DNA from: Rattus norvegicus
Lineage: Eukaryota > Chordata > Mammalia > Rodentia > Muridae
Length of the DNA: 64,000 nucleotides
Assembly: GCF_036323735.1 (NCBI RefSeq)
Contig: NC_086034.1
Span: 15,754,501 to 15,818,500, forward strand
Reading direction: 5' to 3'
The position numbers and the translations under genes are program-made. The notes beneath the pieces are model-generated. The model was not told the DNA's origin. It saw only the letters and a list, made by a program, of their open reading frames with translations, and did not search any database. Of this stretch, positions 49,162-61,325 are shown in pieces (position 1 is the first letter of the stretch; each line of letters starts with the position of its first letter).

Positions 49162-49620
49162 GCTCTACTTAGAAATAGCCAGAAATTGGGAATAACCTAG
49201 ATGCCTATCAGTAGAAGGATAGATAAAGAAAATGTAGTGCATTTATACAATGTATATCAGTGAGCTGTTAAAATTGGAAATTATGAAATTCCTGAGTAAA
49301 TGGATGGACCTAAAAAAATTCATCCTAAGTGAAGTATGACAGACCCAGATAGACAAGTATGATATCTACTTTATACATGAATATTAGCTGTTATGTAACT
49401 GATAAGCAGGTTAAAATCCTTAGAACAGCATAGTTTAAGTAAAGAGTAAGAGAATAAAGGGTACACATAGATCTTCCTAGTAAGGGAAATAAAATGAATA
49501 GTTATGAATCATTGGGGGCACAAGAACAGGAGGATTAAATATGAAGGGAGAGGAAAGAAGGGAACAAAGGAGGGAATAAAAGAATATTATAAAAGAAATA
49601 AAAACATACTGAGTAGAGGA

Positions 49621-51285
49621 CTAATTTTTTTTTTTACATTAAGGAGTCCAGTCAGGAATAAATGTAAGACTGAGACAGAAAAGTTAGGGGCACATAATTG
49701 AAAGAGTAAGAGTAAGTCAGTTGCCTTTTTTGAAAGACATATATTAACTCACTTTATATTATGTCACAGACAAATGCTATAGTCTACTTCATGAGTGCTT
49801 CTTGATGGGCTTTCAGAATAGAAGGGCAAGATCCTAGAAAGAAAGAATGATGGTCCATGGCCTTAACATTCCATTTGTGGACACGCACTCTAACCTGTTC
49901 ACACTTCTAGTCTAAACCTAGTAGGAGTTGAATATAGACAGTTGAATAGGAGTACTGTTCATGTCCCTGAATTCATACTTCCATTGACATGATGACATCA
50001 CAAAGTCTTCTAAATTCCTGTCTGAGGAAAGTGTTCATCATATCATATCACAAACAGAGATCAAATCCAAATTCCAGGGAGATCTGCATTTGAAAGGAGA
50101 TAAGAAGCTACTGTTATTTTTGCAATTATAGTGGACTATTGCCTGTCTGGGATTACAAAGTCAGAGAAGGTTTTAAAATAAAACTATCACAGGAAAGAAC
50201 CATTAAGAAACTTCAGAAAACAAACAAGCAAAATAAACAAATTTTTCCAAGTCTGGCTCTGTCTCCTGCTATGAGAACCTTTCAGGAAATCTTATTCCCA
50301 TCAAGCCATAGTGAGTACTTAGTAGTCGTTATTTGGAACATAATTACACTTAAGTATAATAGAAATTTAATTTTATGTGTTTAAAAGGTTTTAATGTATA
50401 AATGCGTGAGACACTGAAAAGTTGTCCGGTGATGGAGTTTTAATGAAAGCAATTAAGCTATTTTATGCTAGAAATGTTTACAAAAAATAGTTCTCAGTGC
50501 CAAAGCTCTTTATTGACTCTCAGAGGGGAGTGCTCAGAATAAATGTTCAGCGTGAGAAATGCCTATTCCCTGCATGTATTTGTTACTGCAGACAGAGGAA
50601 ATTATGTTGGTCAGATTAGAAAGTAGATATTTAAAGCAATGAATTTATTTTCTTTTACTAGTACATCAGCTATCTGAGAACTATTATTTCAAGAATTGTT
50701 TTTATATTTTATTTTTACATAGTTTTCAAAAGAAATTTTAAGAAGTAGATATAAATGTAGCATTATTTTCATTTTTATTTTATTATATTGTGATGTAGAT
50801 TAAATAAAATTTCATGCAAAGTTTTTGGTCCTTTTAAATTATTGTAGCATTTGATTATTTCATGCAAACTATTATAGCAAAATTTTATTGTGTCTTCCTT
50901 TCTATATTTATGTCTTATTTTTTATTAATTAATACTTGGTTAGAAGATAAAAGGAATTATATAAATTGCTAGTAACCATATATTAAATGATACATCTTCA
51001 TTGCGGAAACTTAAACATTCAATTTTCAGTTTAATTTTAGTTGCCAACATATTATATAAGTATCTCATGGCATTTGGTAAATTGTTAATAGGGAAATTAT
51101 ACTAGTTCAATTCAGGAATTAAGGCAATCCTAGTATCTAACACCTGTGTGGGAGGTTTGCCCTAATAGGATTGATTGGAGAGAAACAAAATACTTAGTCT
51201 GAGATATCACAGTGTACCAGTGAGCCAGAATCCTAGGATTATAGTTATGAATACCTCCACTCTTCAAAAACATAAGATCTCCATT
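49621..51285. other. Unassigned AT-rich sequence
   Basis: No repeat or gene recognised in about 1.65 kb. 50,640-51,080 is extremely AT-rich. Confidence 0.45.
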
Positions 51286-51425
51286 TCTGTCCCAGTATTT
51301 GGGAGGCAGAGCCATTAAGATCAAGAGTTCAAGGTTATCCTCCATTGTTCAAGGTCATCCTGGCCTATAAGAGGTTCTGCATCAAACAACAATGATAATA
51401 ATGATGATGATGATGATGATGATAA
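51286..51425 (+). mobile_element. B1/B4-like SINE fragment with (GAT)n tail
   Basis: 'cccagtatttgggaggcaga' and 'gatcaagagttcaaggttat' are B1/Alu-like body landmarks. A 20-base duplication of the GTTCAAGGT-ATCCT word follows, then a tail containing (GAT)n at 51,392-51,423. Confidence 0.65.
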
Positions 51426-51872
51426 AAAATAATAATAATAGTAACAACAGGAATAAAAAGTAAATACAGTGAAATTTTAATATGCTAAATTTTGGGAAAG
51501 TCAGATAACAAAGGAAGTAAAAGTTAAGTATTTTTAAACTGCTTCTGACTCAACACAAATTTTATAAAGGAAATATAATAGGTATAATATTATTATTTAA
51601 AGATTAATCAATGAAATCAATTAAGATCATATTAATTGTTAAGTAATTTAGAATGCTAATTTTGAAACTATTTATATTTTAAACAGTCAGAATCTTATAT
51701 ATAATTCAGGAAAAGAGGCACTTAAATTATTTTGGATTATGACTTTATTAAGTATAACATTTTGTTAAAATAAAATGTAATACCTATAGTTACCTGGTAA
51801 CTAGTATTATATAGAAAATATAATATCAAGGATCTGAATAAAATATAACTTTTAATTTCTGACGAAGTGTAT
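51426..51872. other. Unassigned AT-rich sequence
   Basis: No recognisable feature. Confidence 0.45.
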
Positions 51873-52020
51873 CAAGCAGGGTGTGTTAGTGTATGCCTGT
51901 AACCCCAGCTCCTGGGAGGTAGAAGCTGGAAGACCAGGAAGTTTAAGTCATCCTGAGCTACACTGTGAGTTCGAGGTCAACCTGATTACATTAGACCCTA
52001 TCTCAAAACAACGACCAAAA
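51873..52020 (+). mobile_element. B1-type SINE, old copy
   Basis: Full B1 plan: GGGTGTGTTAGTGTATGCCTG, 'taaccccagctcctgggagg', 'ctacactgtgagttcgaggt', 'ccctatctcaaaacaac' and an A-rich end. It retains the 7SL-like head. Confidence 0.8.
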
Positions 52021-52148
52021 GGATCAGCACATATTTTGTTTGTTCTGTAGCACAAGGACATTAAACATTAGAGAAAATAAAAACTATTCAAATTATATTA
52101 GCTATTTTCATTAAAAATGTTAAGAAAATATTTGACTCAAAAATTAGC

Positions 52149-52330
52149 CTAGGGATGGAGAGATGACCCAGTGTGTAAAGGTACTTGCCACCAAGTCTCA
52201 CAATCTGAGTACAATAGCAAGCACCCACATTTTAGAAGTTGTTCTTTTTGTTCCATACCAACTCTGTAAGGCATGCATGCACATGTACCCATATACACAG
52301 ACGTGAGATAAATTAATGCTTTAATAAGTT
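52149..52330 (+). mobile_element. B3-type SINE
   Basis: Head AGGGATGGAGAGATGACCCAG, then 'gtaaaggtacttgccaccaa', 'aagcacccacattttagaag', 'catgcatgcacatgtaccca', and a tail at about 52,305-52,325. It lies in the same orientation, just downstream of a B1 copy. Confidence 0.78.
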
Positions 52331-52820
52331 AGCAAAGGCAAATCTAAAGTGAAAGAAGGCTGCAAATTTATCAGATGATGGGGTATTTATAAGTATCAAA
52401 ATCCCTAATCAGAGGAGAAAAACACTAGAATTATTAGCAGTCTACAATAGGCCATTTACTAAAATAAATACAAATGGCAAATGAACATAGGCATAAATAT
52501 TCAAACACACTGGCAATCAAAAACTACAATTCTAACATGAATGCAAACCAAATTTTTGCATATTGAATTTGAAAAGGACTTAAAAAATCTAATTGGCTAG
52601 GTAGAAGGTGAGGAGAAATTAGTACTTTCAATCACAGCTGGCAGGTGTGCACACTGCCAGCCTCTTGTTTTCGTTTAATTTAGAAATACTTACCAGAAGA
52701 TCTGACAGTGTTCCCACAGCTGTACTTAGAGATATTCATTCTAAGGGACAATTCAGCAACATGTATAACAATCTGATTTGATGGTAAATATTATATCATA
52801 CAAACTTATACAATGAAAAT
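52331..52820 (+). mobile_element. Possible ancient L1/HAL1 fragment
   Basis: 'aaatacaaatggcaaatgaa' and 'cactggcaatcaaaaactac', then a 'cagctggcaggtgtgcacac' stretch, resemble the order of an old mammalian L1 ORF2 C-terminal region. Divergence is very high and the call is tentative. Confidence 0.35.
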
Positions 52821-53345
52821 CCTACAGGCCCCGCCATGAGGAGGTGAGGGTCAATGATCTATGGTTACAGACACAAAACTACAAAACAAAATTTCAGTGG
52901 AAAGTAAATATCAAGTAAACAAATCAAGACAATATTCAACCCATGAAATTGTAAAGGTCCATGAACTTAACGACATGACAAATATCTAGTTTATTCACTA
53001 CAACGAAAACTTTGTTTTCCACTCTTTGTTTTCAGAAAAATAAGGAAGTTGATAACTTGGATACCTTCAAATTTACTAAAAACTATTATCAACCAGACTG
53101 GAGGACTCAGTCAGTCAAGTCCTGAACAAACAGACAGGCAAAAGGAGCTCTTAGTAGATCAATATACTGTTTACTAAAACATTTACAATAGCAAACTTCT
53201 TGGCTCTTCTTCTCTCTGAAATACAGACTTGATCGTTCTTTCTACCTGAGGGAACTGTTGGGAGGGTGGTTATAATATGAAAATCTCTAGTCTTCATTAT
53301 ATTTTCATTAGTAGCTGGTATTTGGGATTTAGAACTGAGAGAATA
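52821..53345. other. Unassigned sequence
   Basis: No recognisable feature. Confidence 0.45.
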
Positions 53346-53470
53346 GGTAATTCAAGATACAGTAGGTAGTTCAAGGCTATTCTTAGATACATTGTGAGTT
53401 CAAGCACAGCTTAGGCTATCATAAACATTAATAAAAATATTAATAATAATAGCAACAATAAATACACATA
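53346..53470 (+). mobile_element. B1-like SINE fragment with AAT-rich tail
   Basis: 'gtagttcaaggctattctta' and 'attgtgagttcaagcacagc' are decayed B1 right-half landmarks, followed by AAT/AAC-rich tail sequence. Confidence 0.55.
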
Positions 53471-53589
53471 ATTTAATTCTGTGACATATTTAATATATTC
53501 ATTATATGACATAAAAATCAAATGTCTTTACCAGATTAGTCTAATGCCTTGTCCCTGAGAGTTGGTCTTAATTATTAATTGTTGCAGAA

Positions 53590-53835
53590 CTGAGCCCACT
53601 GTGGGTGACACAATCTATAGAAAGTTGGTTATGAATTGCTAAGAAAGCTAGCAAATGTTGACTGTCTGTGGGATATGTTCTTCTAGCTGGGCTGCCTTGT
53701 CTGACCTCAGTGGGAGAGGATGTGTCTAGCCTCAAGGACTGGATGTGCCAGAGTGGAGGTATACCAAAGGTTTCCAAGTCTCTCAGAGGAGAAGGGTAGG
53801 AAGATGAGGGGAAGATGGTGGTATTTTAATAGGGG
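53590..53835 (+). mobile_element. L1 3' UTR fragment
   Basis: 'ctgtctgtgggatatgttct', 'agctgggctgccttgtctga' and 'cctcagtgggagaggatgtg' match the distal 3' UTR of the L1 at 13.65-13.85 kb ('tagctgggctaccttgtctg'). It ends in the purine-rich stretch at 53,783-53,818. Confidence 0.8.
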
Positions 53836-54344
53836 TAGAGTTAGTTTCACTCTCCACTTTTTTCTCTGCCATATTATAATTTGTTTGCCATATATCATTT
53901 CATTGTCTCCTTAGGGAGTTCATCTGGTAGACTGTGGGAACGGTCCTCATTCTTACTATCTCTATGCTCTAGAAACTTATAGTTTAGATTTTCAAATCAA
54001 GGCCTTCCCTCTGGTCAAGATGGCCAGCATTTAGCAAACCTGATGCTTGGCTACCAACTTTTAACTCCCCAGGGTTTACTTTTGAGAGCATATTGCCCAG
54101 AGCTGAGGTTCTAAGAACAGAATAAATGACTAAATAAAACTATAATTATAAAATTATAAAATGTATAAATAGAAATTTTGTGACACAGTGTTTTTGCCAC
54201 TTTGTATGACTTTGTAGTGGGAAGCATATATTTAAGAAAATCAACTGGACTGTTTTTAATTATATCAAAAACAGGCATTTCTGTCTACCCAGTTTCAACC
54301 CAGATACAGCAAATGAGAGGTGGTAGATTAATAAAATCAATAAT
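53836..54344. other. Unassigned sequence
   Basis: No recognisable feature. Confidence 0.45.
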
Positions 54345-55039
54345 AATTTTATTGGTTTTTATTTATTTACATTTCAAATGTTATTCCCATACCCAGTTTC
54401 CCTCCCGTAAACACACTATCTCATCTCCTTTTCCCCTTGTTCCATGAGGGTGTTGCCCCACCCATCAACCCACCACTCCTGCCTCCCCGACCTGACATTC
54501 CCTACATTGACAAGTCAAGCATTGGAAGGACCAAGGACTTCTCCCATTGGCGCTGAACAAGACCATCCACTGCTACATATGCACTGGAGCCATGGGTCTG
54601 TCCTTGCGTACTCTTTGGATGGTAGCTTAGTCCCTGGGAGCTCTGGTTGGTTGGTATTGTTGCTCTAATGAGGTTGCAAACCACGCCAACTCTCAATCCT
54701 TTCCCTAACTCCTCCAATAGGGACCCTGTTCTCAGTTTAATGGTTGGTTGCGAGCATCTACCTCTATATTTGTCATGCTCTGGCAGAGACTCTCAGGAAA
54801 CAGCTATATCAGGCTCCTGTCAGCAAACATGTGTTGGAATCAGCAATAGTGATTGGGTTTGGTGGCTACATATGGGATGGATTCCCAGGTAAGGCAGTCT
54901 CTAGATAGCCTTTCCTTCAGGATCTTTTCCATTCTTTTCCTCCATATTTCCTCCTGTGAGTACTTTGTTCCCCCTTCTAAGAAAAGCTGAAGCATCTATG
55001 TTTTGGTCTTCCTTTTTCTTGAGCTTCATATGGTCTGTG

Positions 55040-55066
55040 AGGTCATTCTTTTTTTAGGTTTTTCTG

Positions 55067-55097
<31 letters not shown>

Positions 55098-55225
55098 GTT
55101 TTGTTTTTTGATATTCCAAATTGTGGGCTACTACCCATTTATCTGTGAGTGCATACCAAGTGTATGGGTTTTGTTGCTCTTGTTTTTTGTCTTTTGTTTT
55201 GTTTTGTATTGTTTTGTTTTGTGAT
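55040..55225. repeat. (GTTT)/(GTTTT)n expansions inside L1 ORF2
   Basis: Two T/G-rich tracts replace short stretches that other L1 copies here keep (compare 37,000-37,070 and 44,765-44,830). The conserved L1 words ATTGTGGGCTA and GTGATTGGGTTACC sit between and after them. Confidence 0.85.
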
Positions 55226-56478
55226 TGGGTTACCTCACTCAGGATATTTTCTAGTTCCATCCATTTCCCTATGAATTTCATGAAGTCATTGTTTTTAATA
55301 CCTGAGTAGTATTCCACTTTGTAAATATACCACATTTTCTGTATCTATTACTCTCTTGAAGGGCATCTGGGTTCTTTCCAGCTTCTGGCTAATATAAATA
55401 AGGCTGCTATGAACATAGTGGAGCATGTGTCCTTGTTATTTGTTGGAAGATCTCTGATGAACCTCAGATTGATTTCCAGAGTGGTTATACCAGCTTGCAA
55501 TCCCATCAAAAATGGATGATTGTTCCTCTTTCTGCATACCCTGGCCAACATCTATTATCACCCAAGATTTTTATCTTAGACATTCTGACTGGTATAAGGT
55601 GAAATCCCAGGATTGTTCTGGTTTGTATTTCCCTGATGACTAAGGATGTTGAATATTTCTTTAGGTGCTTCTCAGCCATTTGATATTTCTCAGCTGAGAA
55701 TTCTTTGTTTAGCTCTGTATCCCATTTTAATAGGATTATTTGATTCTCTGGGTCTAACTTCTTGAATTTTTTGTATGCATTTCATTTTTGCCCTCTATTG
55801 AGTGTAGGATTGCTAAAGATCTTTTCCTAATCTGTTGGTTGCCATTTTGTCCTAATGACAGTGTCCTTTGCCTTACAGATGCATTACAATTTCATGAAGT
55901 CCTATTTGTCAATTCTTGATCTTAGACCATAAGCCATTGGTGTTCTGTTGAGAAAATTTTCCCAAGTGTCCATGTGTTCAAGGCTCTTCCCCACTTTTTC
56001 TTCTAATACTTTGAGTGTCTCTAGTTTTATGTGGAGGTCTTTGATCCAGTTGGGCTCGAGCTTTGTACAGGGCAATATGAATGAATTTATTTGCATTATT
56101 CTATATGCTGACCACCAGTTGAACCAGCACCATTTGTTGAAAATGCTGTCTTTTTTTCCACTGGATGATTTTAGCTCCTTTGTCAAAGATCAAGTAACCA
56201 TAGGTGTGTGGGCTCATTTCTGAGTCTTCAATTCTATTCCATTGATCTACCTGCCTGTCTCTGTGCCAAAACTATACAGGTTTTGTCACTATTGCCCTGG
56301 AATACAGCTTGATGTCAGGGATGGTGATTCTCCTAGAACTTCTTTTATTGTTGAGGATAGTTTTCCCTATCCAGGTTTTTTGTTATTTCAAACGAATTTA
56401 CAAACTGCTCTTTCTAACTCTATGAAGAATTGAGTTGGAATTTTGATGGCGATTGAATTGAATGTGAGGATTGCTATT

Positions 56479-56496
56479 AGCAATATGACCATTTTT
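56479..56496 (+). repeat. Target-site duplication, left copy
   Basis: AGCAATATGACCATTTTT, identical to 62,819-62,836. It lies in host L1 sequence and is continuous with the host L1 beyond the right copy. Confidence 0.93.
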
Positions 56497-56662
56497 TTAT
56501 TTTTGATTTGCATTTTATTTTCTCTGATGATCAAAGATGTTGAACATTTATCTGTTTCTCAATCACTAGAGTTTCCTTTTTACAGAGTTCTTTGCTTAGT
56601 CCTGTGCTCCATTTTCTTAAACTGGGTTGTTTTTGATGTCTAGGTTTTTGTTTCTTTCGTAG

Positions 56663-56706
<44 letters not shown>
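56497..56706 (-). mobile_element. Probable 3'-transduced segment of the young L1
   Basis: Between the young L1's 3' end and the target duplication lie about 210 bases absent from other L1 tails. On the - strand they are (AT)n, then unique-looking sequence, then a decayed old-L1 ORF2 piece (complement of 'gatcaaagatgttgaacatt'). They end in an A-rich stretch (T-rich 56,491-56,505 on the + strand) that abuts the duplication. That is the layout expected when L1 transcription reads past its own poly(A) site and the flank is copied along. Alternative: an earlier independent insertion. Confidence 0.65.
56665..56706. repeat. (TA)n microsatellite
   Basis: About 20 TA units at the inner edge of the transduced segment. 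Confidence 0.96.
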
Positions 56707-56709
<3 letters not shown>

Positions 56710-56747
56710 AACTTGAGTATTTCTTTTTTTATTAACTTGAGTATTTC
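56707..56747 (-). repeat. Duplicated L1 3' terminal word around A7
   Basis: ATTAACTTGAGTATTTC occurs at 56,707-56,723 and again at 56,731-56,747, separated by seven T. On the - strand this is the L1 3' terminus, A7, and the terminus again, so the tail was duplicated before or during insertion. Confidence 0.9.
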
Positions 56748-56796
56748 TTATATACATTTCGAGTGTTATTGCCTTTCCCGGTTTCCGGGCAAACAT

Positions 56797-56866
56797 CCCC
56801 CTCCCCCCTCCCCTTTTTTATGGGTGTTCCCCTCGCCATCCTCCCCCCCCTTGTTGCCCTCCCCCC
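56797..56866 (-). other. G-rich polypurine tract of the L1 3' UTR
   Basis: The + strand has several runs of four to eight C within 70 bases, so the - (L1 sense) strand has closely spaced G runs. Such tracts are a constant feature of L1 3' UTRs and can form G-quadruplexes. Confidence 0.8.
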
Positions 56867-57441
56867 AAAAATCTAGATCACTGGGGGTTCAGTCTTAGCA
56901 GGACCCAGGGCTTCCCCTTCCACTGGTGCTCTTACTAGGATATTCATTGCCACCTATGAGGTCAGAGTCCAGGGTCAGTCCATGTATACTCTTTAGGTAG
57001 TGGCTTAGTCCCTGGAAGCTCTGGTTGCTTGGCATTGTTGTACATATGGGGTCTCGAGCCCCTTCAAGTTCTTCCAGTTCTTTCTCTGATTCCTTCAACG
57101 GGGGTCCTATTCTCAATTCAGTCATTTGCTGCTGGCATACGCCTCTGGGTTTGCTGTATTCTGGCTGTGTCTCTCGGGAGAGATCTACATCCAGCTCCTG
57201 TCGGCCTGCACTTCTTTGCTTCATCCATCTTGTCTAATTGGATGGCTGTATATGCATGGCCCACATGTGGGGCAGGCTCTGAATGGGTGTTCCTTCTGTG
57301 TCTATTTTAATCTTTGCCTATCTATTCCCTGTCAAGGGTATTCTTGTTCCCCTTTTAGAGAAGGAGTGAAGCATTCACATTTCGATCATCTGTCTTGAGT
57401 TTCACTTGTTATAGGCATCTAGGGTAATTCAAGCATTTGGA

Positions 57442-60400
57442 CTAATAGCCACTTATCAATGAGTGCATGCCATGTATGTTTTTCTGTGATTGGGTTACCT
57501 CACTCAGGATGATATTTTCCAGTTCCGACCATTTGCCTACGAATTTCATAAAGTCATTTTTTATGATAGCTGAGTAATATTCCATTGTGTAGATGTACCA
57601 CATTTTCTGTATGCATTCCTCTGTTGAAGGGCATCTGGATTCTTTCCAGCTTCTGGCTATTATAAATAAAGCTGCGATGAATATAGTGGAGCACGTGACT
57701 TTTTTATATGTTGGGGCATCTTTTGGGTATATGCCCAAGAGAGGTATAGCTGGATCCTCAGGCAGTTCAATGTCCAATTTTCTGAGGAACCTCCAGACTG
57801 ATTTCCAGAATGGTTGTACGAATCTGCAATCCCACCAACAATGGAGGAGTGTTCCTTTCTCCGCATCCTCGCCAGCATCTGCTGTCACCTGAGTTTTTGA
57901 TCTTAGCCATTCTCACTGGTGTGTGGTGAAATCTCAGCATTGTTTTGATTTGCATTTCCCTTATGACTAAAGATGTTGAACATTTCTTTAGGTGTTTCTC
58001 AGCCATTCGGTATTCCTCAGCTGTGAATTCTTTGTTTAGCTCTGAACCCCATTTTTTAATAGGGTTATTTGTCTCCCTGCGGTCTAACTTCTTGAGTTCT
58101 TTGTATATTTTGGATATAAGGCCTCTATCTGTTGTAGCATTGGTAAAGATCTTTTCCCAATCTGTTGGTTGCTGTTTTGTCCTAACCACAGTGTCCTCTG
58201 CCTTACAGAAGCTTTGTAGTTTTATGAGATCCCATTTGTCGATTCTTGATCTTAGAGCATAAGCCATTGGTGTTTTGTTCAGGAAATTTTTTCCAGTGCC
58301 CATATGTTCCAGATGCTTCCCTAGTTTTTCTTCTATTAGATTGAGTGTATCTGGTTTGATGTGGAGGTCCTTGATCCACTTGGACTTAAGCTTTGTACAG
58401 GGTGATAAGGATGGATCGATCTGCATTCTTCTGCATGTTGACCTCCAGTTGAACCAGCACCATTTGCTGAAAATGCTGTTTTTTTTCCATTTGATGGTTT
58501 TGGCTCCTTTGTCAAAAATCAAGTGCCCATAGGTGTGTGGGTTCATTTCTGGGTCTTCAATTCTGGTTCCATTGGTCTATCTGTCTGTCTCTCTACCAAT
58601 ACCATGCAGTTTTTATCACTATTGCTCTGTAATACTGCTTGAGTTCAGGGATAGTGATTCCCCCTGAAGTCCTTTTATTGTTGAGGATAGTTTTAGCTAT
58701 CCTGGGTTTTTTGATATTCCAGATGAATTTGCAAATTGTTCTGTCTAACTCTTTGAAGAATTGGATTGGTATTTTGATGGGGATTGCATTGAATCTGTAG
58801 ATCACTTTTGGTAAAATGGCCATTTTTACTATATTAATCCTGCCAATCCATGAGCATGGGAGATCTTTCCATCTTCTGAGGACTTCTTCAATTTCTTTCT
58901 TCAGAGTCTTGAAGTTCTTATTGTACAAATCTTTACTTGCTTGGTTAAAGTCACACCGAGGTACTTTATATTATTTGGGTCTATTATGAAGGGAGTCGTT
59001 TCCCTAATTTCTTTCTCGGCTTTTTTCTCTTTTGTGTACAGGAAGGCTACTGATTTATTTGAGTTAATTTTATACCCAGCCACTTTGCTGAAGTTGTTTA
59101 TCAGCTTTAGTAGTTCTCTGGTGGAACTTTTGGGATCACTTAAATATACTATCATATCATGTGCAGATACTGATATTTTGACTTCTTCTTTTCCCATCCA
59201 TATCCGCTTGACCTCCTTTTGTTGTCTGATTGCTCTGGCTAGAACTTCAAGAACTATATTGAATAAGTAGGGAGAGAGTGGGCAGCCTTTTCTAGTCCCT
59301 GATTTTAGTGGGATTGCTTCAAGTTTCTCTCCATTTAGTTTAATGTTAGCAACTGGTTTGCTGTATATGGCTTTTACTATGTTTAGGTATGGGCCTTGAA
59401 TTCCTATTCTTTCCAGGACTTTTATCATGAAGGGGTGTTGAATTTTGTCAAATGCTTTCTCAGCATCTAATGAAATGATCATGTGGTTCTGTTCTTTCAG
59501 TTTGTTTATATAATGGATCACGTTGATGGTTTTCCGTATATTAAACCATCCCTGCATGCCTGGGATGAAGCCTACTTGATCATGGTGGATAATTGTTTTG
59601 ATGTGCTCTTGGATTCGGTTTGCCAGAATTTTATTGAGTATTTTTGCATCGATATTCTTAAGGGAAATTGGTCTGAAGTTCTCTTTCTTTGTTGGGTCTT
59701 TGTGTGGTTTAGGTATAAGAGTAATTCTGGCTTCATAGAAGGTATTCGGTAGTGATCCATCTGTTTCAATTTTGTGGAATAGTTTGGATAACATTGGTAT
59801 GAGGTCTTCTATGAAGGTTTGATAGCATTCTGCATTAAACCTGTCTGGACCTGGGCTCTTTTTGGTTGGGAGACCTTTAATGACTGCTTCTATTTCCTTA
59901 GGAGTTATGGGGTTTTTAACTGGTTTATCTGTTCCTGATTTAATTCAGTACCTGGTATCTGTCTAGGAAATTGTCCATTTCCTGTAGATTTTCAAGTTTT
60001 GTTGAATAAAGGCTTTTATAGTAAGATCTGATGATTTTTTGAATTTCCTCTGAATCTGTTGTTATGTCTCCCTTTTCATTTCTGATTTTGTTAATTTGGA
60101 TATACTCTCTATGTCCTCTTATTAGTCTGGCTAAGGGTTTATCTATCTTGTTGATTTTCTCAAAGAACCAACTTTTGATTCTGATGATTCTTTCTATGGT
60201 CCTTTTTGTTTCTACTTGGTTGATTTCAGCTCTGAGTTTGATTATTTCCTGCCTTCTATGCCTCCTGGGTGTATTTGCTTCTTTTTGTTCTAGAGATTTT
60301 AGGTGTGCTGTCAAGCTGCTGACATATGCTCTTTCCTGTTTCTTTCTGCAGGCACTCAGCGCTATGAGTTTTCCTCTTAGCACAGCTTTCATTGTGTCCC

Positions 60401-61320
60401 ATAAGTTTGGGTATGTTGTACCTTCATTTTCATTAAATTCTAAAAAGTCTTTAATTTCTTTCTTTATTTCTTCCTTGACCAGGTTATCATTCAGTAGAGC
60501 ATTGTTCAATTTCCACGTATATGTGGGCATTCTTCAAACCTTATTGTTATTGAAGACCAGTTTTAGGCCGTGGTGGTCCAATAGCACGCATGGGATTATT
60601 TCTATCTTTCTGTACCTGTTGAGGCCCGTTTTTGACCAATTATATGGTCAGTTTTGGAGAAAGTACCATGAGGAGCTGAGAAGAAGGTATATCCTTTTGC
60701 TTTAGGGTAGAATGTTCTATAAATATCTGTTAAGTCCATTTGGCTCATGACTTCTCTTAGTCTGTCTACGTCCCTGTTTAATTTCTGTTTCCATGATCTG
60801 TCCATTGATGAGAGTGGTGTGTTGAAGTCTCCTATTATTATTGTGTGAGGTGCAATGTGTGTTTTGAGCTTTAGTAAGGTTTCTTTTACGTGTGTAGGTG
60901 CCCTTGTATTTGGGGCATAGATATTTAGGATTGAGAGTTCATCTTGGTGGATTTTTCCTTTGATGAATATGAAGTGTCCTTCCTTATCTTTTTTGATGAC
61001 TTTTAGTTGAAAATTGATTTTATTTGATATTAGAATGGCTACTCCAGCTTGCATCTTCTGACCATTTGCTTGGAAAGTTGTTTTCCAGCCTTTCACTCTG
61101 AGGTAGTGTCTGCATTTTCTCTGAGGTGTGTTTTTTGTGGGCAGCAGAATGCAGGGTCCTCGTTGCGTATCCAGTTTGTTAATCTATGTCTTTTTATTGG
61201 TGAGTTGAGGCCATTGATGTTGAGAGATATTAAGGGATAATGATTATGGCTTCCTGTTATATTCATATTTGGATGTGAGGTTATGTTTGTGTGCTTTTCT
61301 TCTCTTTGTTTTGTTGCCAA
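57442..61320 (-). pseudogene. L1 ORF2 remnant (endonuclease-reverse transcriptase)
   Basis: ORF2p normally nicks DNA and copies L1 RNA into the nick. Here it survives in pieces. The endonuclease is in 61,320-61,093 and 61,096-60,602 (SLNINGLNS; ILNIYAPN; GDFNTPLSS; SAPHGTFSKTDHI). The linker is 60,530-59,940, and RT is in 59,794-58,901 (motif A SLDAEKAFDKI, motif B GTRKGCPLSP). Later parts are 58,928-58,593, 58,546-57,767 and 57,888-57,442, the last with the HCWWDC end of the Cys-rich motif and a C-terminus ending HSLISGY. Frame breaks lie near 61,105, 60,610, 59,943, 58,912 and 57,857, with a stop near 58,591 and a further frameshift just after it. Residue 63, usually the catalytic Glu of the QETHL motif, is Lys (61,132-61,134). 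The RT FADD box reads SAHD (59,156-59,167). The protein is inactive. Confidence 0.93.
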
Positions 61321-61325
61321 GACGA

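Larger units (their letters stand above)
46684..49620 (+). mobile_element. Old L1, ORF2 to 3' UTR, broken by two insertions
   Basis: ORF2 landmarks on the + strand: the RT region at 46,700-47,060, 'agatctcccatgctcatgaa' at about 47,276, the TGGAATTGGCAAAAAACATA block near 47,491, and 'ttgataaaaaaaataaaatc' near 47,578. The C-terminal half is at 48,380-48,770 and 49,165-49,330, and a 3' UTR with tail follows to about 49,620. All frames are shattered; divergence is higher than in the - strand L1s nearby. Foreign DNA interrupts it at about 48,022-48,362 and 48,779-49,161, after which the L1 resumes in register. Confidence 0.82.
54345..56496 (-). mobile_element. Host L1, 3' part (left of nested insertion)
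   Basis: From high to low coordinate: the end of the RT-downstream region, ORF2 C-terminus and 3' UTR (C-rich + strand tract at 54,400-54,500), ending in a T-rich run near 54,345. The frame at 56,186-55,902 reads the NKWCWFNWWSAYR block. T/G-rich expansions interrupt ORF2 at 55,040-55,112 and 55,155-55,225, and about 65 bases are missing near 55,450. The element resumes at 62,837 on the far side of the younger L1. Confidence 0.92.

Noticed and set aside
44757..49620. Head-to-head L1s considered as a single twin-primed element
   Set aside because: The - strand part is much less diverged than the + strand part and about 450 bases of other DNA separate them, so they are two events.
56497..56706. 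The segment was first read as continuation of the host L1
   Set aside because: It aligns to a different, more C-terminal part of ORF2 and is far more decayed than the host, which resumes in register at 62,837.
60064..60705. 213-codon + strand open frame
   Set aside because: It is antisense to L1 ORF2, which explains it as a shadow.
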